Both the position numbers and the translations under genes were made by a program. DNA of 64,000 bases from Myxococcales bacterium (GTDB lineage: Bacteria > Myxococcota_A > Bradymonadia > REDH01). Below are positions 1 to 9,234 of this stretch, piece after piece (within the stretch, counting starts at the first letter, position 1; each line of letters begins with the position of its first letter). The notes under the pieces are model-generated. The model saw only the letters and a list, made by a program, of their open reading frames with translations, was not told the origin of the DNA and made no database searches. The DNA lies in the NCBI GenBank assembly GCA_020633625.1, contig JACKDJ010000006.1, forward strand, positions 62,001 to 126,000. The letters run 5' to 3'.

Positions 1-441
1 CCGAGCGACGCCGACCGTGCCCGCGTCGCGGCGGCCGGCCTGGGCCCTGTCGAAAAGCCGATGAGCCTCGCGACCCTGCTCAAGCGCCCGGGCGCGACGA
101 TCGAGGCGCTCTCTCGCGTAGCGCCAGACCTCGGGCTCGACCGGCTCCCGGCCGATGTGGCCGAAGCCGCGACGGTCGAGGTCGCCTACGAGGGCTATCT
201 GCACCGGCAGCAGAGTGACGCAGACGCGCTGCGGCAGCGCGAGTCCGTGAAGATTCCCGTCGACCTGGACTTCGGAGCCATCGGAGGGCTGTCGAACGAG
301 GTCCGCGAGAAGCTGGAGCGCGTTCGCCCGGCCTCGCTCGGTCAGGCATCGCGGATCGAGGGGATGACGCCGGCGGCGGTGACGACGCTGTGGATGTTCA
401 TCGGCCGCCGCGGCGGTCCGACGCCGCCCCCGTCGGCATGA
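1..441 (+). CDS. mnmG: tRNA uridine-5-carboxymethylaminomethyl modification enzyme MnmG, C-terminal part
   Basis: The frame is open from the first base of the window, so only the last 146 residues are present. The sequence shows the MnmG C-terminal signature: the helical segment YEGYLHRQQSDADALR, followed by KIPVDLDF, GLSNEVREKL and RPASLGQASRIEGMTPAA. In the family, this helical domain contacts MnmE and tRNA, and the FAD-binding part lies upstream. With MnmE, the enzyme modifies U34 of tRNAs in the cytoplasm. Its stop codon overlaps the ATG of the next gene (ATGA at 438-441), so the two are probably translationally coupled. Identification is firm; the truncation is only the window edge. Confidence 0.95.
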   Translation, partial: PSDADRARVAAAGLGPVEKPMSLATLLKRPGATIEALSRVAPDLGLDRLPADVAEAATVEVAYEGYLHRQQSDADALRQRESVKIPVDLDFGAIGGLSNEVREKLERVRPASLGQASRIEGMTPAAVTTLWMFIGRRGGPTPPPSA

Positions 442-1418
442 ACGCCGACGCGGTGCGCGAGGCGGTCGCCCGCGCCGCGGCTCGCCGCGTCGCCGCCGGT
501 CTCGGCGGCGACACGACGGCGTACCGCCTCGTTCACGACCGCTGGGACGCGCTCCCGGGCGTGCGCGTGGACCGGCTCGGCGACGTCGCGTCGATCCGCC
601 TTCGCGCCGCCGACGTCACGACGCCGAGCTACGTCGAGACGCTGGCCGCGGCGCTGGCGGAGACGGGTCTGCGGCGCGGGCATGTGCTCCGCGACCAGCC
701 AGAGAAGGTCCGGGGCCTCGCGGCCGACGTCGACGACGGGCCGCTCGAGGCTGCGCTCGCCGCCGGCGGATTGCAGCCGTTCGCCGGGCCGGTCGTCGCG
801 CTGGAGCGCGGTCAGCGGTTCGAGCTGTCGACCGCCGCCGGTTTCTCGTGCGGCCTGTTCTTCGACATGCGAGACGTTCGGGCGGCGCTCGCGTCGCGCT
901 GGTCGGGCCGCAAGACGCTGAATCTGTTCGCCTACACATGCGGGTTCGGCGTCGCGCTCGGCGCTCGCAACGAGGTCATCAACGTCGACACATCGGGTCC
1001 GTACCTGGAGTGGGGCCGCCGAAACTACGCGCTCAACGGGCTCGAGGTCCGCGACGAGCACTTCGTGCGCGCGGACGCCTTCGCTTGGCTCGAGGGGGCC
1101 GTCCGTCGCGGCGTCACCTACGACGCCGTCACGCTCGACCCGCCGTCGTACTCCGCGGGCCGCCGCGGTCGCGCGCGTCGGTTCAGCGTGGAGCGCGATC
1201 TGGGCGAGCTGATCGAGCTCGCGGTCCGCGTGCTGGCGCCGAGTGGCGAGCTGTTCGTGGCGACGAACCATGAGGCGCTGCCGCGCGACGCGTTCGCCGC
1301 GGCGGTTCGACGCGCGTGCGCTGGGGCAGGGCGACGAGTAGAGCAGGCCTGGGATCCGCCTCCCGACTATCCGGTCGACCGCGCGGTCTGGCACCTGCGG
1401 ACGGCGCTAATCGCCTGA
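438..1418 (+). CDS. class I SAM-dependent rRNA methyltransferase, RlmI/RlmK-like
   Basis: 326 residues. The ATG at 438 was chosen over an in-frame ATG at 390 because it overlaps the mnmG stop and gives a normal family N-terminus. The C-terminal Rossmann fold shows the SAM-binding motif NLFAYTCGFGVALG and a catalytic-loop motif LDPPSYS, both typical of RlmI/YccW-type m5C methyltransferases. The N-terminal half contains AYRLVHDRWDALPGVRVDRL, resembling the substrate-recognition part of that family. The likely substrate is 23S rRNA, by family knowledge, but the exact base cannot be read from the sequence. The family's usual N-terminal PUA domain looks short or absent. The context with mnmG suggests an RNA-modification role. 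Confidence 0.8.
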   Translation: MNADAVREAVARAAARRVAAGLGGDTTAYRLVHDRWDALPGVRVDRLGDVASIRLRAADVTTPSYVETLAAALAETGLRRGHVLRDQPEKVRGLAADVDDGPLEAALAAGGLQPFAGPVVALERGQRFELSTAAGFSCGLFFDMRDVRAALASRWSGRKTLNLFAYTCGFGVALGARNEVINVDTSGPYLEWGRRNYALNGLEVRDEHFVRADAFAWLEGAVRRGVTYDAVTLDPPSYSAGRRGRARRFSVERDLGELIELAVRVLAPSGELFVATNHEALPRDAFAAAVRRACAGAGRRVEQAWDPPPDYPVDRAVWHLRTALIA

Positions 1419-1489
1419 CGCCGCGCGGTCGGGGCTGTACTCGCCGCGCGAAACCTGCGAAAACACTTCAACTCTGCCCCCCGACCGAT

Positions 1490-3154
1490 ATGGCTAGCCT
1501 CGCGCCCCGTGCCCCGCGCCTGCTCCCGCTCGTCTGCGTGCTCGTGTGCGCGTGCGCCGGCCCGCAGACCGGGCGGGTCTCGGAGTGGAACGCCGCGGAC
1601 GACGGGTCCGTCTCGGGCACGCTCGGCGCGGACGACGCGACGGACGACGAGGGTCGCTGGCGCGATGTCTATGCGGTCGAGCTCGACGCCGGCACGATCG
1701 CGAGCGTCGCGGCGAGCTCCGAGGCGTTCGACACGATGCTGTACGCCAGCGCCCCGGGGCTCTCGCTGCAGAACGACGACTTCGGCGGCGGAACGAACTC
1801 GGCGCTCGAGTTCGCCGTCCCGGGAGCGCCGGGTGAGCGAACCCGCGTCACGATCACGGTCGCGAGCTTCGCTCCCAGCACCGGAGGCGACTACGCCCTC
1901 GAGCTGCGAACCTTGGATCCGGCTCACGCCGAAGCGCGGCTGAACGGCGCCGGGACGCTGACCGGACGGCTGTCGGGCGCGGACGAAGGCACGGAGGTCG
2001 CCAGCGGCGGCGACGTGTGGATCGAGGCCAGCGCCGGTCAGCAGCTCCGGCTTCGGGTCACGTCACCCGACTTCGACACCGTCGCGACCCTCTTCGCCCC
2101 GAACGGGCAGACCTGGTTCAACGACGACGCCAACGACACCGGGCCGGACGGGCACGAGCGAACGCTCGACAGCACGATCAACGCCGTTGCGCCGGTCAGC
2201 GGGTGGTATCACCTCGTCGTAGGCGCCTACGGCGACGGCGGGGGAAACTACCAGGTGCGCGCGCAGGTTCGGCCCGCGATCACCGTCGGACCCGGCGAGC
2301 CGCGCCCGACGGCCGGGTACGCCGGCACCGAGACCGAGGGCCGGATCATCGGCGTCTACGTCGGCATCACCAACTATGGCCCCGGCGAAGAGCTGTATGG
2401 CTGCGCCGCCGACGCCACGAATGTGGGTGAGGCGTTTCGCGAGAGCCGGCTCCAGGGTCACGCCGATCAGGTCATCTTGACCGACAAGCGCGCGACCCGA
2501 GATGGGGTCGAGGCGGCGCTCCGCGACGCCGCCCGGCGGGCCGGCCCGAACGACGTCTTCGTGTTCTTCTACTCCGGGCACGGCGGCGTGGTGCCGGTCG
2601 ACACGCGGCGGGACCGCGTCGAGCTCGACGGAACGGACGAGACGCTTCAGCTCTACGACGGGCCGCTCACCGACAACGACTTCGCGGCGCTGCTCGACCT
2701 GTTCCGGACGAACACGATCATCGTGGCGCTCGACTCGTGCCAGTCTGGGGGCTTTGCCCGCGACATCATGACGCGCCCGGGCCGCATCGGTCTGTTCTCG
2801 TCTGACGAGGACGTCTTGAGCAGCACAGCCGAAGTGCTCGAGGCCGGCGGCTTTCTGTCGGCGGCGTTCATCGACGCTGTGCGTGGTCTCGCCGATGGAC
2901 GGCCGCGAGACGGTGCGCTGCAGGCCGGCGAGCTGACGGACTACCTGCTCGAGGCCGCGGTCGCGTCGCATCGCGACATGAACCCCGAGGGCTCGTACTC
3001 GCCGTTGCAGCGGTTCGTGGTCGAGCGCGGGTCGTACGCGTGGGCCGATCTCCTGTGGGTGATTCCGCAGCGTGTGGACGAAGCGGGGAACGTCGCGCCG
3101 GTGGAGTGCGACGGTCTGCGCGACACCACGCCCGTCGGGGGAGTGTGTTGGTGA
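1490..3154 (+). CDS. caspase-like (peptidase C14) lipoprotein with pre-peptidase-type beta domains
   Basis: 554 residues. The N-terminus is a lipoprotein signal peptide with a candidate lipidated Cys22 (LVCAC), which is why the ATG at 1490 was preferred to earlier starts. Residues about 30-270 hold two repeats resembling PPC (bacterial pre-peptidase C-terminal) beta domains, e.g. FDTMLYASAPG and FDTVATLFAPNG. Residues about 285-500 are a caspase fold: GVYVGITNYG opens it, His364 lies in YSGHGG, and Cys417 in DSCQSGGF forms the expected dyad. The protein is probably exported and membrane-anchored, unlike cytoplasmic metacaspases. The FHA-type regulator starts immediately after the stop, so the two are cotranscribed. 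The substrate is unknown; metacaspases usually cut after Arg/Lys and paracaspases after Arg. Confidence 0.85.
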   Translation: MASLAPRAPRLLPLVCVLVCACAGPQTGRVSEWNAADDGSVSGTLGADDATDDEGRWRDVYAVELDAGTIASVAASSEAFDTMLYASAPGLSLQNDDFGGGTNSALEFAVPGAPGERTRVTITVASFAPSTGGDYALELRTLDPAHAEARLNGAGTLTGRLSGADEGTEVASGGDVWIEASAGQQLRLRVTSPDFDTVATLFAPNGQTWFNDDANDTGPDGHERTLDSTINAVAPVSGWYHLVVGAYGDGGGNYQVRAQVRPAITVGPGEPRPTAGYAGTETEGRIIGVYVGITNYGPGEELYGCAADATNVGEAFRESRLQGHADQVILTDKRATRDGVEAALRDAARRAGPNDVFVFFYSGHGGVVPVDTRRDRVELDGTDETLQLYDGPLTDNDFAALLDLFRTNTIIVALDSCQSGGFARDIMTRPGRIGLFSSDEDVLSSTAEVLEAGGFLSAAFIDAVRGLADGRPRDGALQAGELTDYLLEAAVASHRDMNPEGSYSPLQRFVVERGSYAWADLLWVIPQRVDEAGNVAPVECDGLRDTTPVGGVCW

Positions 3155-4414
3155 ATGTGCGACGCAGATCCGGGACTGCTACGCGAGACGGTCGACGGCA
3201 CCAGCGACGGGCCCGGATCGGCCTGGATCCTCCACGTCGTTCATAGACCGGGGGCTACCGAGCCGCGTGTGATTGCGGTCAGCGAGACCACGCTGACGTT
3301 GGTGCGTCGGCAGCCGACGCGCGCTGCCGGCGTACTGTGGCTTGACGATCCGCGAGTCTCCGAGGCGAAGACGCGGCTGTTCCGCCTGCCCGATGGAGGC
3401 GGGATGGAGGTGATCAACACCGGGGCCCGCAACCCCGTGCGCACCGACGGCCGCTTGGTCTCGTCGGTCGGTCGGCTGGGGCCGAACGGCGTGTTGCGTG
3501 TCGGCGAGTGTGTGCTCGTACTCGAGGCCGGCGACCCGGTGCGTCCTCGGGCGCGGACGGCTCGCGACGAGCTGTGCGTCAAGTTGGGGCTCGGAGACAG
3601 CACGGCCCGCTTCGTCTTCGCGGCGGACCTCCGCGACGCGGAGACGTCGGCGACCGTTGTGGCGTTGGAGACGTCGCACGCGGACGAGGCCGCGGCGGTG
3701 GTGCAGTGGTTCGGGCACCGGTCGAAGGCGGAGGTGTGGCGCTGCGACACGTCGGACCCACGTGCGGCCGACGAACTCAAGGGACGTAGCCCGGACGAGC
3801 TCGTCGCGATTTCGGTGACCGCGGAGACCCCATATGAGGTCGCCTCGCGAATCGCCGAGACCGTTGACGACCGAACGGCCGCTGGCGGACGAACGCTCGT
3901 GTGTGTTTCGCCCGACCGGAGGGCGCCGGCGCCGCTGCATGCGCTGGTAGCCAGCGCGGACTGCGTGCTGTCGGTCCCGCCGCTGTCGAAGCGCCGCGCC
4001 GACGTTCTGCCGGCGTTTGTCGAGGCACTGCACGAACAGCGAAGCACCCTCCCGCTCACGGCGGCGGCAGCGGAGCGGCTCGCCCTGTATGGGTGGCCCG
4101 GCGGCATGGCCGAGCTCCGACGGGCCGCTCGCTCGTCGATTCGCGCGTCCCGGGGTGCGATGTCAGTCGGTTGGGAGGCGCTCCCCGCCGCCATCCGCGC
4201 GATCCAGATCGAGGCGCCCGCGTCGATCTCTCGCGAGCTCACGCAGGCGTCACTGGCGCAGGCGTTCGCCGAGTTCGAGTTCGACGTCTCGATGGTCGCC
4301 GAGCACTTTGGCTTCAAGAACCGGCAGTCGCTCTATCCGGCGGCGAAGCGTCGCGGACTGTCGATCGAGCAGGCCCGCGCAGAAGCAGAGCGTCTCGCGC
4401 GGGCCGCGGAGTAG
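3155..4414 (+). CDS. FHA-domain protein with degenerate sigma-54-type AAA region and Fis-like HTH
   Basis: 419 residues, beginning one codon after the caspase gene stop. Residues about 30-130 resemble an FHA phosphothreonine-binding fold (DDPRVSEAKTRLF, then NTGARNPVRTDGR and VLRVGECVLVLE). Residues about 200-340 align with the C-terminal half of sigma-54 activator AAA domains (VPPLSKRRADVLPAF, LALYGWPGGMAELRR), but no Walker A or GAFTGA motif is visible, so it should not hydrolyse ATP or remodel sigma-54 polymerase. Residues about 355-410 form a Fis-type helix-turn-helix (FDVSMVAEHFGFKNRQSLY). It is probably a DNA-binding regulator responding to a phosphorylated partner. The target is unknown, and the caspase gene is the obvious first candidate. 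Confidence 0.75.
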   Translation: MCDADPGLLRETVDGTSDGPGSAWILHVVHRPGATEPRVIAVSETTLTLVRRQPTRAAGVLWLDDPRVSEAKTRLFRLPDGGGMEVINTGARNPVRTDGRLVSSVGRLGPNGVLRVGECVLVLEAGDPVRPRARTARDELCVKLGLGDSTARFVFAADLRDAETSATVVALETSHADEAAAVVQWFGHRSKAEVWRCDTSDPRAADELKGRSPDELVAISVTAETPYEVASRIAETVDDRTAAGGRTLVCVSPDRRAPAPLHALVASADCVLSVPPLSKRRADVLPAFVEALHEQRSTLPLTAAAAERLALYGWPGGMAELRRAARSSIRASRGAMSVGWEALPAAIRAIQIEAPASISRELTQASLAQAFAEFEFDVSMVAEHFGFKNRQSLYPAAKRRGLSIEQARAEAERLARAAE

Positions 4415-4468
4415 CGACCCGGCCTACGGACGAGTCGCCGGCGCCCTCGATCGGGCCTCGGCGGTCTC

Positions 4469-6145
4469 TCAGACGCCGAGGAACGCCGCCGCCTGCTCGA
4501 CGACGTCGGCAAGGCAGCCCGCCTCGAACGGCGACCGCAGACCCGCGCCGCGCGCGAGCGCTCCGAACGGCGCCTCGCCCCCGCGCCCACACAGCTCGAC
4601 GTAGCGCCGCATCGCGTCGCCGAAGTCCGCGCGCGACTGCACCCAGAACTGCAGCGCGCACGTCTGCGCCAGCGCGTAGTCGATGTAGTAGAACGGGGCG
4701 AAGAAGATGTGCCCCTGGCGGTGCCAGAACCCACCGGACGCCGGATGCGCCAGGTCGCCGTAGTCGCGGTGCGGCAGGTAGGCAGCCTCGACCTCGAGCC
4801 ACATCTCGCGTCGCCGCGCAGGCGTCGCGTCGGGCTCGGCGTACACGCGGTGCTGGAAGTCGTCGACGGCGCAGCCGTAGGGCAGGAAGAGCAGCGACTC
4901 CATCAGGTGCGTGCGCTCGAAGCGCGCCGCATCGTCGCCGAAGAAGCGGTGCATCTGCGGCGCGGTGAGGAACTCGAGGCTCATCGAGTGGATCTCGCAA
5001 GACTCCATCGTGGGCCACAGGTACTCGCTGATGCGCTTGTCGCGGCTCTTCCAGCACTGGAACGCGTGTCCGGCCTCGTGCGTGAAGACCTCGACGTCGC
5101 CCTTGGTGCCGTTGAAGTTCGCGAAGATGTAGGGGTGGCCAAACGACGGGAACGATGTGCAGTAGCCGCCGCCGGCCTTGCCCTCGCGTGCCGTCAGGTC
5201 GAGGAAGCCGCCGTCGGCCATCTGGCCGAAGAAGCTGGCGAGCTCTGGGTGCAGCTCCGCGAACATCTCGCGCGCCCGCGCCGTCATCCACGCCTCGTCG
5301 CCGCCCGGCGACGGGTTGCCCTCGGGACCGACGACCTTCTCGTCCCAGTACATCAGCTTCTCGACACCAAGGTCGCGTGCCTGCCGCGCGCGCAGCTCGG
5401 TCGCGAGCGGGACGATGCGCTCGCGGACCTCGGCGCGGAACGCCTCGACGTCGCGCTGGCCGTAGTCGAGGCGGCTCATCCGGCGGTAGCCGAGCTCGGT
5501 GAACGAGGCGAAGCCGAGCTTCTTGGCCATTCCGGTGCGGAGGGCGACGAGGTCGCCGTAGATGCGATCGCACGTCTCGCCGTTCTTCGAGAACCAGCCC
5601 CAGTACTCGCGCTGGGCCGCATGGCGGTGGCCCCGGTCGGGAGCCTCGAAGTGCTTCATGATCCCGCTCAGATTCACCGTCTCGCCCGCGAACTTCAGCT
5701 CGGCGCGCGCCTCCAGCTCCATCCGCTCGCTGATGAGGTTCGACTCGCGCACGACGTCGTCCGCGATCACCGGATCGAACGTCGTGACGGAGCACTCCCA
5801 CAGCTCGAAGGCCGTGTCGCCGAGCTCGGCCTGGAGCGCTGCTCGGTGCGGCGACTCGAGCATCGCGCGCTTCGCCTCGGTCTCGTATTCCTTGAACGTC
5901 GGCTCCAGCGCGTCCCAGGCCTCGCGCGCAGACTTGCTGGCCGGGTCGCGGACGTCGCGCGTGAACGCGAGGTTGACGAGGGCAGAGTGAGACTCGACTT
6001 GGCGGCGCCGGCGCTCCCACTCGTCGAAGGCGGCGAGCGCGGCCGCCGGCGTCTCGGCGGCGCGGATCGCGGCTGCGGCGCCGCCGATGTCGGCGCGGAG
6101 GCTCTCTGCGGTCGGGGCCGGGACAGTGATGTCAGAAAAGCGCAT
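4469..6145 (-). CDS. M3-family zinc oligoendopeptidase (PepF-like)
   Basis: 558 residues; the ATG at 6145 fits the family N-terminus better than the in-frame ATG at 6208. The zinc motif HEAGH is at residues 356-360 and a third ligand region, CEIHSMSLEF (Glu384), follows 24 residues later, as in M3 metallopeptidases. The FANFNGTKGDVEVFTHEAGH block matches the oligoendopeptidase F branch. No signal peptide is seen, so it is probably a cytoplasmic enzyme trimming short peptides. It is convergent with the FHA gene (54 bp between stops) and divergent from the beta-propeller genes (51 bp between starts). Confidence 0.9.
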   Translation of the reverse strand: MRFSDITVPAPTAESLRADIGGAAAAIRAAETPAAALAAFDEWERRRRQVESHSALVNLAFTRDVRDPASKSAREAWDALEPTFKEYETEAKRAMLESPHRAALQAELGDTAFELWECSVTTFDPVIADDVVRESNLISERMELEARAELKFAGETVNLSGIMKHFEAPDRGHRHAAQREYWGWFSKNGETCDRIYGDLVALRTGMAKKLGFASFTELGYRRMSRLDYGQRDVEAFRAEVRERIVPLATELRARQARDLGVEKLMYWDEKVVGPEGNPSPGGDEAWMTARAREMFAELHPELASFFGQMADGGFLDLTAREGKAGGGYCTSFPSFGHPYIFANFNGTKGDVEVFTHEAGHAFQCWKSRDKRISEYLWPTMESCEIHSMSLEFLTAPQMHRFFGDDAARFERTHLMESLLFLPYGCAVDDFQHRVYAEPDATPARRREMWLEVEAAYLPHRDYGDLAHPASGGFWHRQGHIFFAPFYYIDYALAQTCALQFWVQSRADFGDAMRRYVELCGRGGEAPFGALARGAGLRSPFEAGCLADVVEQAAAFLGV

Positions 6146-6196
6146 GGTGGACCGGTCGAGGGGAGTGTGCTTTGTGAGCGGCGTAGAGCAGCGACT

Positions 6197-7750
6197 ATGC
6201 GAACGCACACCAAATTCCCACCGTCACAAGCGTCTGCGGGCACCGAGAGCCGCCGACTGATCCGCGTCGCCCGGTCGGTCGCCGGCGAGGTGACGTTGCG
6301 GCTGGCGGTGGCGGCGACGCTGTCGCTCGCGGCGTGCAGCGCGAGCGTGCGCGAGGCCGTTCGCGTCGACGACCCGGCGACCCCGATCGACGTTGGGGCG
6401 CCCCGTCCGCTGTTCGATGCCCCCGGCCTCCCGCTCGCCGCGACCGGCGCGCCGCTGCGCGCGTCGGCTGTCGAGGGCGAGTGGCGCACCCTTCGTGGCG
6501 ACGGTGGTCGCTCGGGGACCCGCCTCGCCCCCGGCATCATCACGCCGACGATGGCTTGGAGCGCCCACGTGGGGATCCAGGGCTACCTCAACACGCCGCT
6601 CCTCGGCGGCGACGTCGTCTACGCCTCCAGCCAGGGCGACATGCACGACATGCCCGACCCGTCGGACGGTTTCTACGCCCTCGACGCCCGGACCGGGGCC
6701 CAGCGCTGGTTCTACGCGACCAACGAAGACGTGAACGGCGCCATGCTCACCGACACGCTCGTCATCGGTGGTACCGACGACGGGACGCTCTACGCGGTCG
6801 ATCGTGCGACGGGCGAGCTCGCGTGGTCCGTCGAGCTCTCCAATACCCTCAATCAGGCGCCGACCGCGCTTGGCACGCGACTCCTCGTGGGAGACGAAGA
6901 CGGCGTCGACGTCCTCGACGCCTCGACCGGACGCTTCATCGAGCGGTTCCGCGGCGGCGCCGACGGCTGGGACGCTCGGGGAGGGTTCGCCGTGGCCGGC
7001 GGTGCGGTCATTCGCAGCGCCGCGTCGTGCCGCGTGTTCGGCTACGACGCCGATGAGGGTGACGTCGCGTGGGAGGCGCTGGCGTGCCCGACGGGTGAAG
7101 AGGCCACGTCGGTGCGGAACTACTCCGTGCCGACCCTGGTCGGTTCGATGACGCTCCTCGCCACGCCGCACGGCGACCCGTATGGGCTCTTTCACGTCAC
7201 GCTCTCGCTTCGCTCGTCGCGCACGGGCGAGGCGCTGTGGGACGCCCCGCTCGAGCGGGTCGACCGCGCGCTCGGCATGTACGACGGCGCGGGCGGGTTC
7301 GAGATGAGCTACTTCGCCGTCACGCCTTGGGTGATGGGTGGGCTGGTCTGGATGCCGATGATCACGGCGCCGTACCTCGTCGGTCTCGACGTCGGGACGG
7401 GCGACCTGGCCGCCGCCGCGCAGCTACCGAGCTGCTCGGGTCGACAGTTCGCGTCGATCGTCGGTGTGCCGTCGCGTGGCTACCTGCCGCGGCACGAGGG
7501 GACGCTGTACGCGTTCTCTCCGACAACCGGGCAGCTCGCGTGGGCCTATCGGCTTGGGGTCCGGAGTCAGTGGGGCACGGCGCAGCCGGCCACGCCGTCG
7601 AACACCGGCTACTCTGACGGCTACTGCTATGGCGCGCCATACGACGGCACGGGGTTGTTCGCGACGCCGTCGATCGGTGAGGACGGGACGTTGTTCGTCG
7701 GCACGGGTGAGGGCTACATCGTCGCGCTTCGCGACGCGAGCTGGAGGTAG
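6197..7750 (+). CDS. PQQ-like beta-propeller repeat lipoprotein (first of a tandem pair)
   Basis: 517 residues from the ATG at 6197. The signal segment LRLAVAATLSLAACSAS ends in a lipobox (LAAC), so it is probably lipidated; the charged stretch before it is long (about 40 residues), and a later start is possible. The body is a run of propeller blades with the recurring pattern YALDARTGAQRW, YAVDRATGELAW and YAFSPTTGQLAW, the tryptophan-docking motif of PQQ/pyrrolo-quinoline-like repeats (also seen in BamB). No dehydrogenase active site is evident, so binding or scaffolding is more likely than catalysis. The next gene, 3 bp downstream, is a clear paralogue. Confidence 0.8.
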   Translation: MRTHTKFPPSQASAGTESRRLIRVARSVAGEVTLRLAVAATLSLAACSASVREAVRVDDPATPIDVGAPRPLFDAPGLPLAATGAPLRASAVEGEWRTLRGDGGRSGTRLAPGIITPTMAWSAHVGIQGYLNTPLLGGDVVYASSQGDMHDMPDPSDGFYALDARTGAQRWFYATNEDVNGAMLTDTLVIGGTDDGTLYAVDRATGELAWSVELSNTLNQAPTALGTRLLVGDEDGVDVLDASTGRFIERFRGGADGWDARGGFAVAGGAVIRSAASCRVFGYDADEGDVAWEALACPTGEEATSVRNYSVPTLVGSMTLLATPHGDPYGLFHVTLSLRSSRTGEALWDAPLERVDRALGMYDGAGGFEMSYFAVTPWVMGGLVWMPMITAPYLVGLDVGTGDLAAAAQLPSCSGRQFASIVGVPSRGYLPRHEGTLYAFSPTTGQLAWAYRLGVRSQWGTAQPATPSNTGYSDGYCYGAPYDGTGLFATPSIGEDGTLFVGTGEGYIVALRDASWR

Positions 7751-7753
7751 ACG

Positions 7754-9232
7754 ATGAGGAGTGAGGCGCTGCTCTGTGCGCTGGTCGTGGCCGCCGCGGG
7801 TGCCGGCTGCGACCGGTGCAACGCGAATCAAGACCGACCGACGATCGTCGAGCCCGAACGCGCGGCGCCGATCACGGATGGGCACGCGGCCGCCGCACCA
7901 GCCGAGGGAAGCGAGCCGCCCGCACGCCCGCGGATCGTCCACGACGCCCCGCCGGGCGTCGACGGGTTCGCCGTCGAGCCCATCGCCGGAGATTGGGTCA
8001 CGTTCCGCGGAGACGACGCCCGGAGCGGCGTGCGCGAGGTGCGCGGGATCCGGCAGCCGCGAGTCGCCTGGTCCATCGAGGTCGGCGTCCAGGGCTACGC
8101 GAACAACCCCATCGTCACGGCAGATGCCGTCTACGTCGGCAGCCAGGGCGAGCACCATAACGAGGCCGACGAGCGCGACGGCGTCTACTCCATCGATCCC
8201 GTCACGGGCGCGATCCGCTGGTTCCACCACGAAGACAACGACGTGAACGGCATCGTCCTCAGCGACGGCGTGATCGTCGGCGGCGGAGACGGCCGCGTGC
8301 TCTTCGCGCTCGACGCCGCGACCGGTACCGAGCGCTGGCGACTCGAGCAGGAGTGCCTCCTGTTCCACGCGCCCGTCGTGCGCGACGGACGCGTCGTGCT
8401 GATGCGGAGCGACGAGGCGGGCGGCATCGCCGAGGTCGACGTCCGTACAGGCGCCGTGACCGGCGAGCTCGGCTGCTTTCGCCCCGACCGCGGAGCGGTC
8501 AGTCACGGCGGCGACCAGATCTTTCGCGCGTCGGACCAGGATCTGTCGATGTTCGACGCCACCGGTCGCGCCTGGGTCGAGGGCGAGATCGCGACCGATG
8601 CGTGGTCGCGGACCCGCTGGGCGCCGCCCCTCGTTGCGCGCGACGTGGTCATCGAGGCCGTACACCGCTACCCGTTCAGCGTCGACGGCGGCTTCCGATA
8701 CCGCCCCGCCGCTGTTGCCCGCTGGCGCGACAACGGGCAGCTCATCTGGGCGGTCGACATCAATGATCCGTCCACGGCGAACTCGGCCCCCGAGACGATC
8801 GACACCGCGTTTCTGCGGAGCCTCCCGTACCTGCACGAAGACCGCCTGATCTGGACGCCGACGACCGCCGGCGAGCTCGTCGCGTTCGACCTTGGGTCGG
8901 GCGACCGCATCGACTCGGTCGCGCTCCCCGACTGCCGCAAGCGCGCGTTCGGGTCGATCGTCGGGACGCCAGACATGGCCTACTACGCCCGTCACGACGG
9001 CGTCGTATACGGCTTTACCCCCAAGCCGCTCGGCATCGTCTGGACGCTTGGCCTCGGGCTCCACGCGACCGCGGGCAACGACCGCACGCACATGCCGGCG
9101 CCGGGGTCCTGCTTCGCCGATCCGAAGAACGGCACGGCGCTGTTCGCGACCCCGGCGATCGGCGAGGACGGCACGCTCTACGTCGGCTCCGGTGACGGCT
9201 GGCTCTACGCGGTGCGCGACCGAAGCTGGTAG
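7754..9232 (+). CDS. PQQ-like beta-propeller repeat lipoprotein (second of a tandem pair)
   Basis: 492 residues. The N-terminus is a short lipoprotein signal (LVVAAAGAGCDRC, lipobox AGAGC). Propeller blades carry YSIDPVTGAIRW, FALDAATGTERW and LYVGSGDGWLYAV. It shares aligned blocks with the preceding protein, such as RGDDARSGVRE against RGDGGRSGTR, VGVQGYANNP against VGIQGYLNTP, and a shared DVNG, which indicates an old tandem duplication. The two probably act together in the envelope, for example as a heteromeric scaffold. No catalytic residues are recognised. The dus gene starts 2 bp after its stop, so the three genes may be cotranscribed. Confidence 0.8.
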   Translation: MRSEALLCALVVAAAGAGCDRCNANQDRPTIVEPERAAPITDGHAAAAPAEGSEPPARPRIVHDAPPGVDGFAVEPIAGDWVTFRGDDARSGVREVRGIRQPRVAWSIEVGVQGYANNPIVTADAVYVGSQGEHHNEADERDGVYSIDPVTGAIRWFHHEDNDVNGIVLSDGVIVGGGDGRVLFALDAATGTERWRLEQECLLFHAPVVRDGRVVLMRSDEAGGIAEVDVRTGAVTGELGCFRPDRGAVSHGGDQIFRASDQDLSMFDATGRAWVEGEIATDAWSRTRWAPPLVARDVVIEAVHRYPFSVDGGFRYRPAAVARWRDNGQLIWAVDINDPSTANSAPETIDTAFLRSLPYLHEDRLIWTPTTAGELVAFDLGSGDRIDSVALPDCRKRAFGSIVGTPDMAYYARHDGVVYGFTPKPLGIVWTLGLGLHATAGNDRTHMPAPGSCFADPKNGTALFATPAIGEDGTLYVGSGDGWLYAVRDRSW

Positions 9233-9234
9233 CG

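Noticed and set aside
1490..4414. Caspase-like protein as an abortive-infection or CRISPR-associated effector
   Set aside because: No CRISPR repeats, cas genes or NLR/TPR partner in the window, and the protein is predicted to be exported.
4709..6196. A long upstream extension of the first beta-propeller gene
   Set aside because: It lies antisense to the M3 peptidase; the lipoprotein signal marks the real start at 6197.
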